Below are positions 1-5,295 of a DNA stretch of 5,295 bases, piece by piece; positions within the stretch are counted from its first letter, which is position 1, and the number at the start of each line of letters is the position of its first letter. This DNA comes from JAKPQD01 sp029572965 (lineage in GTDB: Bacteria; Bacteroidota; Bacteroidia; Bacteroidales; DTGW01), in NCBI GenBank assembly GCA_035374585.1, contig DAOSPF010000122.1, positions 1 to 5,295 of the forward strand. Direction: 5' to 3'. Made by a program: the position numbers and the translations under genes. The notes below the pieces were generated by a model. It saw only the letters and a list, made by a program, of their open reading frames with translations, made no database searches and was not told the DNA's origin.

Positions 1-4
1 AATG

Positions 5-37
5 CTTCGCCTAAAGGCGAGGGATTTCACCCATCCC
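5..37. repeat. Two overlapping GC-rich hairpins, possibly REP-like
   Basis: Bases 5-11 pair with 16-22 (core TCGCC/GGCGA, loop TAAA, one G-U pair if transcribed). Bases 21-25 (GGGAT) pair with 33-37 (ATCCC) across a 7-base loop. The two stems share bases 21-22, so they compete. No T run follows, so this is not an ordinary intrinsic terminator. Short GC-rich palindromes in an AT-rich gap resemble REP-type elements seen between genes in many bacteria, but copy number in the genome cannot be judged from one window. Confidence 0.35.
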
Positions 38-53
38 AGAATTATAAATTAAA

Positions 54-86
54 AAACCTCTGATTGGTAAATCTATTTTGAGGTTT
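54..86 (-). terminator. Nested hairpin with T-rich tail on the minus strand
   Basis: AAACCTC at 54-60 pairs perfectly with GAGGTTT at 80-86. Inside the 19-base loop, GATT at 62-65 pairs with AATC at 70-73 around GGTA. Read on the minus strand, the outer stem runs directly into a T-rich tail (complement of 44-56), the arrangement of an intrinsic terminator. No minus-strand gene is seen immediately upstream of it (87-366), so what it would terminate is unclear. It could instead be a structured part of a transcript or a chance dyad. Confidence 0.25.
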
Positions 87-96
87 ATGTAAGCTA

Positions 97-123
97 TCAA
101 ATACAAATATTTGAGACTTGTAT
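97..123. promoter_or_regulatory. Overlapping AT-rich dyads, operator-like
   Basis: TCAAATA at 97-103 and TATTTGA at 108-114 form a perfect 7-bp inverted repeat with a 4-base spacer. Overlapping it, ATACAA at 101-106 and TTGTAT at 118-123 form a second perfect 6-bp inverted repeat. The short-spacer form is the shape expected of a site for a dimeric DNA-binding protein. In AT-rich DNA of this length one such dyad could arise by chance, so this is a candidate only. Confidence 0.25.
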
Positions 124-160
124 CACTCCTATGCAGCTTTATTACTCAATACTTCTACCA

Positions 161-200
161 TACTTTTCTACTTTTATACTTTTATACTTTTATACTATTG
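161..200 (+). repeat. 8-bp tandem repeat (TACTTTTA)
   Basis: Three perfect consecutive copies of TACTTTTA occupy 169-176, 177-184 and 185-192. They are flanked by a one-mismatch copy (161-168, TACTTTTC) and a degenerate copy (193-200, TACTATTG); a related TACTTCTA lies at 150-157. The unit is not a multiple of three and lies in non-coding DNA upstream of the receiver-kinase gene. Such short tandem repeats can change copy number by slippage and alter spacing in a promoter, but only one allele is seen here. Confidence 0.8.
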
Positions 201-216
201 CCCCTACCGGGCTTTT
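200..216 (+). terminator. Short GC hairpin followed by four T
   Basis: GCCC at 200-203 pairs with GGGC at 209-212 across a 5-base loop, followed at once by TTTT (213-216). The form is that of a small rho-independent terminator on the + strand. A 4-bp stem is short for efficient termination, and no + strand gene is seen before it in the window. It could end a transcript entering from the left or act as a leader attenuator. Confidence 0.25.
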
Positions 217-318
217 CATTAGCTGAGTTAGCAGCGATAGTATGGAAGTCAATTTGTTACAAGGATAATAAAAGCTCCGTAAGTGCGGCACATATTTATT
301 GCAGGTTTATATCGGACA

Positions 319-360
319 ATAATTAAAATTATCTTGTAATAACCGCAAATATTGGTTATT
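319..360 (+). promoter_or_regulatory. Two adjacent dyads just before the receiver-kinase start
   Basis: ATAATT at 319-324 and AATTAT at 327-332 form a perfect 6-bp inverted repeat with a 2-base spacer. Immediately after, AATAACC at 338-344 and GGTTATT at 354-360 form a perfect 7-bp inverted repeat with a 9-base spacer. The second ends 6 bases before the ATG at 367. In mRNA it would place a weak hairpin over the ribosome-loading region; in DNA it could be an operator. No Shine-Dalgarno sequence is seen here. Function is inferred from position only. Confidence 0.35.
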
Positions 361-366
361 TTAGAG

Positions 367-1851
367 ATGAAATTTAATTTTTTCATGGAAGATTTTACTC
401 CTGTTCAGGAAAAAAAGAAAGAAAGCATCCTATATGTAGATGACGACAAGGTAAACCTTGAGCTTTTTTATGGTTTACTAAGCGATGATTATGATGTCAT
501 TCTTGAATCATCGCCTTCGCGGGCTTTTGATTTATTGAATTCTAAAAAAGTAAAGGTCATAGTTTCGGACCAACGCATGCCCGAAGAGCTTGGGCTGTCT
601 TTTTTAGAAAGGGTGCACCAGGTTTACCCCGATATTATCAAGATAATCTATACTGCTTATCTCGACCATGATGCAGCTTTGCAGGCTGTAAACCAGGGAA
701 GTATTTTCCGCTACCTGTTGAAGCCTTGGAATTCTGAGCAGATGCGTATTACCCTCGAAAGCGCCATTCGTGAGTATGACCTCAAGCATGAGAATAGTAT
801 TCTTCTGAATGAACTGAAGCACAAAAACGAGGCATTGGAAAATGCTTTAAACACCATCAGTGAAAATGAGCAGAAGTTTTATGGCATTTTTATGGATAGC
901 TCTGACGGCATTACCATTGTGCAGGATGAACAACTGATTGAAGCTAACTCAGCATTGGTAAGCATTTTAAAAATGTCCAATGCCATGTTTGAGAAATATC
1001 CGTCTATTAAAGAACTTTTAAAACATAAATTCGAGCCTTTATGGGCACTTCTTTCACGCAAAAACATTGAAGACAATAAAACCATTGCTGAAACCACTGT
1101 GATGTTAGAAGATGGCCAGAAAAAACACCTCGAATTAAACAGTAAGATTATATTGTATAAAAATGCTGAAGCTACCCTTTCTATTATCCGTGATATTACC
1201 GAACGCAAAGAGCATGAGCGCAAAATAATGGAAGCTATTGTCAATACGCAGGAAGAAGAGCAACGCCGGTATGCCCAGGAATTACATGACGGTCTGGGGC
1301 CAATTCTTTCTACACTGAAAATGTATGTCGAATGGCTTGCCAACCCTGCCAACCAGCAAAACAAAGAGACCATAACTCGCCAAACGATTGTTTTTATTGA
1401 TGAAGCCATAAACCAGGCAAAAAGCATAGCCAACAATCTTAGTCCTCATATTTTGCAACGTTTTGGTCTGGTCAATACTCTCGAGACCTATTGCAATGAC
1501 GCTGTAAAGCCTTTAGGTATAGAATGTACCATCTCATCAAACCTCACCACCCGCCTCCCCCAACATATCGAGGTGCCTTTATACCGTGTTTTGATGGAAT
1601 GCATTAACAACACTTTGAAACATGCCGAAGCAAAAAAAATTATCATCCGCTTGAGAAAAGTAAACAACGGGCTTCAAATAAACTATAACGACAATGGTAA
1701 AGGTTTTGATATTGCCCAAACTTTAAACGTAGGCAAAGGCATGGGATTGTCAAATATCCGTAACCGCATTAACCTTATCGACGGGCAGGTAAAATTTATC
1801 TCTAACCCGGGCATTGGGACAGATATCGAAATTTTTGTACCTGAAGGATAG
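367..1851 (+). CDS. Receiver-PAS-HisKA_3 histidine kinase (response regulator-fused sensor kinase)
   Basis: A soluble 494-residue signalling protein with no signal peptide or membrane segment. Domains, counted from the ATG at 367: REC receiver about 19-133, with acidic residues D25-D27, phospho-acceptor D68 (SDQRMP motif), T96 and K119 (LLKPW), all the key residues of an active receiver. A charged, probably coiled-coil linker follows at about 135-170, then a PAS domain at about 168-281 ending in the usual DITERK. HisKA_3 dimerisation domain at about 287-357 has phospho-histidine H307 (ELHDGLGP). HATPase_c runs from about 400 to the end, with N-box N414/N415, D442-N-G-x-G and the G456-x-G-x-G loop. 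Family knowledge says it autophosphorylates on H307 and passes phosphate to a receiver; its own D68 or an unlinked NarL-type regulator are candidates. The REC domain sits on the input side, so phosphorylation of D68 by another kinase may control activity. P312 replaces the Gln of the usual DxxxQ phosphatase motif. Start: ATG 367 is chosen; ATG 385 (488 residues) is also plausible, and TTG 352 is unlikely. It converges on the stress-protein gene with 12 bases between stops. Confidence 0.93.
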   Translation: MKFNFFMEDFTPVQEKKKESILYVDDDKVNLELFYGLLSDDYDVILESSPSRAFDLLNSKKVKVIVSDQRMPEELGLSFLERVHQVYPDIIKIIYTAYLDHDAALQAVNQGSIFRYLLKPWNSEQMRITLESAIREYDLKHENSILLNELKHKNEALENALNTISENEQKFYGIFMDSSDGITIVQDEQLIEANSALVSILKMSNAMFEKYPSIKELLKHKFEPLWALLSRKNIEDNKTIAETTVMLEDGQKKHLELNSKIILYKNAEATLSIIRDITERKEHERKIMEAIVNTQEEEQRRYAQELHDGLGPILSTLKMYVEWLANPANQQNKETITRQTIVFIDEAINQAKSIANNLSPHILQRFGLVNTLETYCNDAVKPLGIECTISSNLTTRLPQHIEVPLYRVLMECINNTLKHAEAKKIIIRLRKVNNGLQINYNDNGKGFDIAQTLNVGKGMGLSNIRNRINLIDGQVKFISNPGIGTDIEIFVPEG

Positions 1852-1863
1852 TTTTTAATTTTT

Positions 1864-2712
1864 TCAGCCGTTGCCAAACATAAACTGTCCCATGCCTGCG
1901 AAGCTTGAGCGTGGGTTGACAACCATTACCGGGATGCGTGCACTATTGGCTATAATATATTGTTCACGCGACCCAAATATAAAATCGATAAAACTAACGT
2001 TTTTCGAGGTAACGATAAGAATAAGGTCGGCATTGATTTCCTGGGCAAATTTCATCGTTTCTTTGCCAAATTCGCCTTTAGGGGCAGTATGTATCTCGTA
2101 GTCCAAACTATTTTGAATCAAAAAGCGTACGGCAAAATTGAGGTTTATATTTACTTTCTTTTGCAGCGAAGGGTCAGTTACGGGATATTTAAACAAATGA
2201 ACTTTTGAATTGAAATATTTACCTAAATAAATTGCCCAGTAAAGTTTTTCTTTATTTTCTCCCCTGAAATCAATAGGAAAAACAATGTTAGAAAGCTTTT
2301 CGTCAGTCCTTGGCCTGTCTTGTACTACAATAAAAGGTACTTTAGAGCCAAGCAAAACTTTTAGCGCATAGCTACCAGTAAGTTTCTGAAAACCTTTAAT
2401 ACCATGTGTGCCCATAATCACCATGTTAGCACTGGTATCTGAAGCATAGTTAGATATGGTAGTGAATATCGAGCCACAAAGAATTTTTACTGCAGGTTTG
2501 ATGCTGTATTTGGTAAAAGCAAGCTCAGCTACTTTGTTGAGCTCTGCTTCTTTTTCTTCCATCAATTCCTCTTTTGCAACAATATGAAGGAGTTCAATTT
2601 GTTTGTCCAACGAACGAGCTATTCTTTCAGCATGTTCAAGAGCATAATAGGACACATCTGAAAAATCCCACGGTACGATAATCTTTTTGCTGTCTTTGTC
2701 GCTTGGCTTCAT
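1864..2712 (-). CDS. Universal stress protein, tandem UspA domains
   Basis: A cytoplasmic 282-residue protein with two UspA folds in tandem. Domain 1 (about 9-131) opens with the IIVPWDFSD strand, where D16 matches the adenine-contacting Asp of ATP-binding family members. It also carries the nucleotide loop G101-T-H-G104...G113-S114, with eight residues between the second and third Gly where the classical G-2x-G-9x-G(S/T) motif has nine. It ends with VPFIVVQ. Domain 2 (about 141-267) repeats the plan (IVFPIDF, D148; IPVMVV), but the first two loop glycines are replaced (V234-T-S-K237) while G247-S248 remains, so this site is probably degenerate. Nucleotide binding is therefore expected at site 1 at most. 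Such proteins help cells endure stress, energy limitation or redox change and sometimes bind signalling proteins; the exact role here is unknown. The gene lies 54 bases after the large kinase on the same strand, a likely operon. The ATG at 2712 is the only reasonable start and has no Shine-Dalgarno sequence, as is common in Bacteroidota. About 14 extra residues rich in Gly and Phe follow domain 2. Confidence 0.92.
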   Translation of the reverse strand: MKPSDKDSKKIIVPWDFSDVSYYALEHAERIARSLDKQIELLHIVAKEELMEEKEAELNKVAELAFTKYSIKPAVKILCGSIFTTISNYASDTSANMVIMGTHGIKGFQKLTGSYALKVLLGSKVPFIVVQDRPRTDEKLSNIVFPIDFRGENKEKLYWAIYLGKYFNSKVHLFKYPVTDPSLQKKVNINLNFAVRFLIQNSLDYEIHTAPKGEFGKETMKFAQEINADLILIVTSKNVSFIDFIFGSREQYIIANSARIPVMVVNPRSSFAGMGQFMFGNG

Positions 2713-2743
2713 GATGATGATATTTTAACTTTGAAAATTAATG

Positions 2744-2768
2744 AAAATATTGCAGGTATGCAAATTTT
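2744..2768 (-). other. Bulged 10-bp hairpin between kinase and stress-protein genes
   Basis: AAAAT at 2744-2748 pairs with ATTTT at 2764-2768 and TTGCA at 2750-2754 with TGCAA at 2759-2763, with A2749 as a single bulge and a 4-base loop. It overlaps the kinase stop codon (2767-2769) and lies in the 54-base gap before the stress-protein gene. On the minus strand it ends in ATTTTC and a T-rich stretch, so it may act as a leaky terminator or as a processing or stability element that sets different levels of the two products. No independent promoter is evident in the gap. Confidence 0.4.
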
Positions 2769-5295
2769 ATATTGGAACGGTAAGTTCAAATGAAAAACCT
2801 TTGCCTTTTGAGGTAAGTATTTTGAACGTGCCTTCTATTGTTTTTACACGGCTCATGATGTTAAGCAGCCCTATACTGCCAGTTTGCTTTTGCAGGCTCG
2901 AATTAAGGTCAAAGCCCACGCCGTTGTCGCTATATGAAAGCTTTATTATTCCATCTTCTTCGACCAGTTTTAGTTCTACTTCGGTAGCACAAGCATGCTT
3001 GATGGTATTGTTCAACAACTCTTTTACAATACGATAGATGATGGTTTCTTTATTTTGGCCAAAACGTTTATTTTCAATATTTTGTACAAAATTAATATGA
3101 ACAAAATCTTTTTTCAGCCCAATGAATGACTCAATAGCAGCTATGCAACCATAGTTGTTGAGAATATGAGGGCTAAGGTCGTTAGAAATTTCCCTAACCG
3201 TTTGAATAGCCTCTTTGATCAAAGTCTGTACCTGAGGGATGATGTAGTCTTTCTTGCCTTTATCTTCTGTTTCGGCAAGCAACGAGAGGTACATTTTTAA
3301 ACTCGAGAGTAAAGGGCCCACTTCATCGTGAAGATTACCTGCAAAGCGCTCGCGTTCTTTTTCTTCGGTAGTGATAACTGTTTCGAGCAGTTTGTTTTCA
3401 ATGTTTTTGCGTTCGGTAATGTCCACCATAACCCCAATAATACCAATTACGCTACCTTCAGAGTTATAAAACAAAGCTTTGTTAAAGATAACATCCTTTA
3501 CCGAGGCATCAGCAAAAGGGATTTTTCCTTCATATTTTTGAGTTTTCAGGCTCTTCAAAAGTTTGCTGTCGGCTTTTTGAAGTTCTTCGGCATAATGCGG
3601 AGGATATATGTCTTTATCCTTTTTACCTATGATAAATTTGCGTTTGTAGCCTGTGTATTCTTCAAATACCGAGTTACATCCAAGATACACCCCTTCTTTG
3701 TCTTTGTAGTAAAAAGGCAACGGGATAGTTTCTATCAAAGTGGTCAAAAACTGGATGTTTTCTTGCAATCGTTTGCGGGCATTGGTTATTTCGGTAATAT
3801 CGCGATCAATGCTTAAGATGTATAGCTCATCTAATATAGAAACAACATTGGCAGTTACTTCAACAGGAAAGCTGCTGTTGTCTTTACGATAAAAATGCGT
3901 TTCAAAAACTACGGTTTCGCCTGCCATCAGTCGCTGGGTGTAGGCTAACTTTTCAGATTGCGAAATATCGCGCATAATATTGTCCGGCGACATACCTATG
4001 AGCTCTTTACTGCTATAGCCCAACATTTCAGACACTTTAGAGTTGACAGAGGCAATACAGCCACTCAGCTCACCTTTTGTAGCGATAAGATGGATGCCGT
4101 TGGGGGAGTTCTCAAACAAAATACGGTAACGCTGCTGGCTTTCAATGATGTCCTTTTCTATGTGTTTTCTGCGGGTGATATCTTCAAACAATACACCGAC
4201 GCAATTGTTGGGTACCCTAAAAGCTTTGATGGTAAAAAATATGAGCTGTCCATTCGGTGAAAAAAACCTGAATTCTTCGTTGCTATAAGGCTTCCCGGTT
4301 GAAATAACCTTAATCAGGTCTTGCTGGATATTATAAGACTTCAGTTGAGGATATATCTCGTCAAAAGTTTTTCCAACCATTTCGGCCGAAGACATTTTTA
4401 TGATGTTGGCAGCAGCAGGGTTTGCTTTAATAAGAGTAAAGGTTCCGGGGTTGTTTTTTTCGTCTATTTGAAAAACATTGAGGGCGATCTGCATATTAAA
4501 AGCAACGTCCGAATATAGCTGTATTTCCTGCTCAAATTTCAATCTTTCGAGCTCTGCCCCAACCCTTGACGAAAATATCTGGAGCATTTGTTCGGCAAGG
4601 GACAAGTCGCTTACCAGGTTTGAATACATAGCAGCCATTACACCTATTGTGTGTCCTTGTGAGTCATAAAGGGGGATACCAATATATCCTTCGGCGTTTA
4701 ATTGTGTAACAAGGAACGAATCGGGATAATGCATGGCAACACCAGACTTGTATGACAATGTCATGCCATTAATGACAATTTCGCAGGGAGAATTTTTTAT
4801 TTTATATTGTATGCCACGTTTTAGCCCCCCATTTTTATTTATCGAAATAGCTTCTAACATTTCGGGGTTATTGGTACGTTGGGCGATGAATATTAAATCT
4901 GCTTTTAGTGTTTCGGAAAGCTTTGTCAAAATGCCAGTCAGCAACTCTTCGCCTGTTTTGGAGGCAATACCTTCCTGTATTTTCCTAATCACGTTTTCTT
5001 GTTCGCGGGCAGCTATCTGGGCCCTGATACGTTCAGTAATATCAATAACATAGCCATCCCACCAGGTAAGTCCATTTTGTCCACGGTGATACATCATTCG
5101 CAGTTGTAACCAGCGCAGGTCATTATTTTCATTGATATACCTAATTTCTACATCAAGTATTTTCAGGCTTTTTAGGCTTTCATGCCGGGCATCAAGCAAT
5201 ATTCTTATATCTTCGGGATGGATATGGTTATAAAAATGGCCAATGCTATTGAGCAGTTTGTTGGCACTGATGCCAGTGATGTTTTTGATATTGGC
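2767..5295 (-). CDS. Multi-PAS/GAF HisKA_3 sensor histidine kinase, N-terminus outside window
   Basis: The reading frame is open to the right edge of the window, giving 842 visible residues; the true start lies beyond it. A TTG at 5199 falls in the middle of a PAS domain (just after an HPEDI motif at about 20-24) and is not a start. Visible domains: partial PAS_3 at 1-89 (ending DITER), GAF about 100-255 (with SPCE and GYIGIPL motifs), PAS about 258-377, PAS about 385-503, PAS about 513-631 (KDKEGVYLGCN, ending DITERK), HisKA_3 about 635-705 with phospho-histidine H656 (NLHDEVGP), and HATPase_c about 745-842 with N762/N763, D790-N-G-x-G and a GSIGLLNI loop. No membrane segment is seen in the visible part, so it is probably a cytosolic sensor of small molecules, redox state or light through its PAS/GAF domains; no cofactor ligand can be named. 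P661 replaces the Gln of DxxxQ, as in the receiver-kinase at 367. No LuxR/NarL-type regulator is present nearby. The stress-protein gene follows 54 bases downstream on the same strand, probably co-transcribed. Confidence 0.93.
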   Translation of the reverse strand, partial: ANIKNITGISANKLLNSIGHFYNHIHPEDIRILLDARHESLKSLKILDVEIRYINENNDLRWLQLRMMYHRGQNGLTWWDGYVIDITERIRAQIAAREQENVIRKIQEGIASKTGEELLTGILTKLSETLKADLIFIAQRTNNPEMLEAISINKNGGLKRGIQYKIKNSPCEIVINGMTLSYKSGVAMHYPDSFLVTQLNAEGYIGIPLYDSQGHTIGVMAAMYSNLVSDLSLAEQMLQIFSSRVGAELERLKFEQEIQLYSDVAFNMQIALNVFQIDEKNNPGTFTLIKANPAAANIIKMSSAEMVGKTFDEIYPQLKSYNIQQDLIKVISTGKPYSNEEFRFFSPNGQLIFFTIKAFRVPNNCVGVLFEDITRRKHIEKDIIESQQRYRILFENSPNGIHLIATKGELSGCIASVNSKVSEMLGYSSKELIGMSPDNIMRDISQSEKLAYTQRLMAGETVVFETHFYRKDNSSFPVEVTANVVSILDELYILSIDRDITEITNARKRLQENIQFLTTLIETIPLPFYYKDKEGVYLGCNSVFEEYTGYKRKFIIGKKDKDIYPPHYAEELQKADSKLLKSLKTQKYEGKIPFADASVKDVIFNKALFYNSEGSVIGIIGVMVDITERKNIENKLLETVITTEEKERERFAGNLHDEVGPLLSSLKMYLSLLAETEDKGKKDYIIPQVQTLIKEAIQTVREISNDLSPHILNNYGCIAAIESFIGLKKDFVHINFVQNIENKRFGQNKETIIYRIVKELLNNTIKHACATEVELKLVEEDGIIKLSYSDNGVGFDLNSSLQKQTGSIGLLNIMSRVKTIEGTFKILTSKGKGFSFELTVPI

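Larger units (their letters stand above)
1..366. other. Non-coding upstream region rich in dyads and repeats
   Basis: I see no convincing gene in this stretch. The one open frame here (about 111-326, + strand) starts at TTG, is made of Phe/Tyr/Leu-rich low-complexity sequence produced by the 8-bp tandem repeat, and matches no family I know. The region is AT-rich and contains several inverted repeats, annotated separately. No clear Bacteroidota promoter (TTTG about 19 bases before TAnnTTTG) is visible. It probably holds the promoter of the receiver-kinase gene at 367 and the end of whatever lies to the left. Confidence 0.6.

Noticed and set aside
111..326. Open frame of 71 codons on the + strand upstream of the receiver-kinase
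   Set aside because: TTG start, Phe/Tyr/Leu-rich low-complexity product generated by the 8-bp tandem repeat, no domain recognised, no ribosome binding site.
352..366. TTG at 352 as start of the receiver-kinase gene
   Set aside because: It lies inside the 338-360 dyad, and in-frame ATG codons at 367 and 385 precede the receiver domain without losing any of it.
38..366. Bacteroidota promoter (TTTG and TAnnTTTG)
   Set aside because: TTTG occurs at 253-256, but no TAnnTTTG follows at proper spacing; the nearest TA-containing octamer (280-287) matches only half. The near match at 74-80 is one T short.
879..1436. 185-codon minus-strand open frame inside the receiver-kinase gene
   Set aside because: It lies opposite a well-supported coding region, its product is Ser/Cys-rich without a domain, and it is best explained as a shadow of the real frame.
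3328..3816. 162-codon + strand open frame opposite the large kinase
   Set aside because: Phe/Val-rich product with no family resemblance, fully inside a kinase gene with clear PAS and HisKA_3 motifs on the other strand.
5197..5199. TTG at 5199 as start of the large kinase
   Set aside because: The frame continues without a stop to 5295, and the extra 32 residues complete more of a PAS_3 domain, including HPEDI. The gene simply runs out of the window.
1..5295. CRISPR array, tRNA, rRNA, insertion sequence or phage genes
   Set aside because: No regularly spaced repeats, no cloverleaf, no transposase or integrase motif and no terminal inverted repeats were seen.

Overview
This 5,295-base, AT-rich window most likely comes from a member of the Bacteroidota. 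The call rests on three things: cytoplasmic multi-PAS HisKA_3 kinases, a tandem universal stress protein with the GTHGxKG...TGS style of ATP loop, and no purine-rich Shine-Dalgarno sequence before the starts. It is an inference from gene content; there is no taxonomic marker gene here.

Layout. Bases 1-366 carry no convincing gene. They hold overlapping GC-rich hairpins (5-37), a nested hairpin (54-86), AT-rich dyads (97-123), an 8-bp tandem repeat (161-200), a short hairpin with a T run (200-216) and two dyads just before the first gene (319-360). On the + strand, 367-1851 encodes a soluble REC-PAS-HisKA_3-HATPase protein, a response-regulator receiver placed in front of a histidine kinase. 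It ends 12 bases from the end of a convergent minus-strand pair. That pair, in transcription order, is a large PAS-GAF-PAS-PAS-PAS-HisKA_3-HATPase kinase (5295 down to 2767, N-terminus outside the window) and a two-domain universal stress protein (2712 down to 1864), separated by 54 bases containing a 10-bp bulged hairpin.

How they may work together. The two kinases share the same transmitter module, with common motifs around the phospho-histidine, the LSPHIL segment and the ATP site, so they look like paralogues. Both have Pro where the HisKA_3 family usually has the Gln of the DxxxQ phosphatase motif. No NarL/LuxR-type DNA-binding regulator, the usual partner of HisKA_3 kinases, is present. 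The only receiver domain is the one fused to the first kinase. A reasonable hypothesis is a local signalling node: the GAF/PAS kinase senses a cytosolic cue, the REC-kinase integrates a phosphoryl signal, and the universal stress protein is co-expressed with the sensor. Nothing in the sequence proves phosphotransfer between them. All families are known; the novelty, if any, lies in the arrangement, the shared motif change and the structured upstream region.
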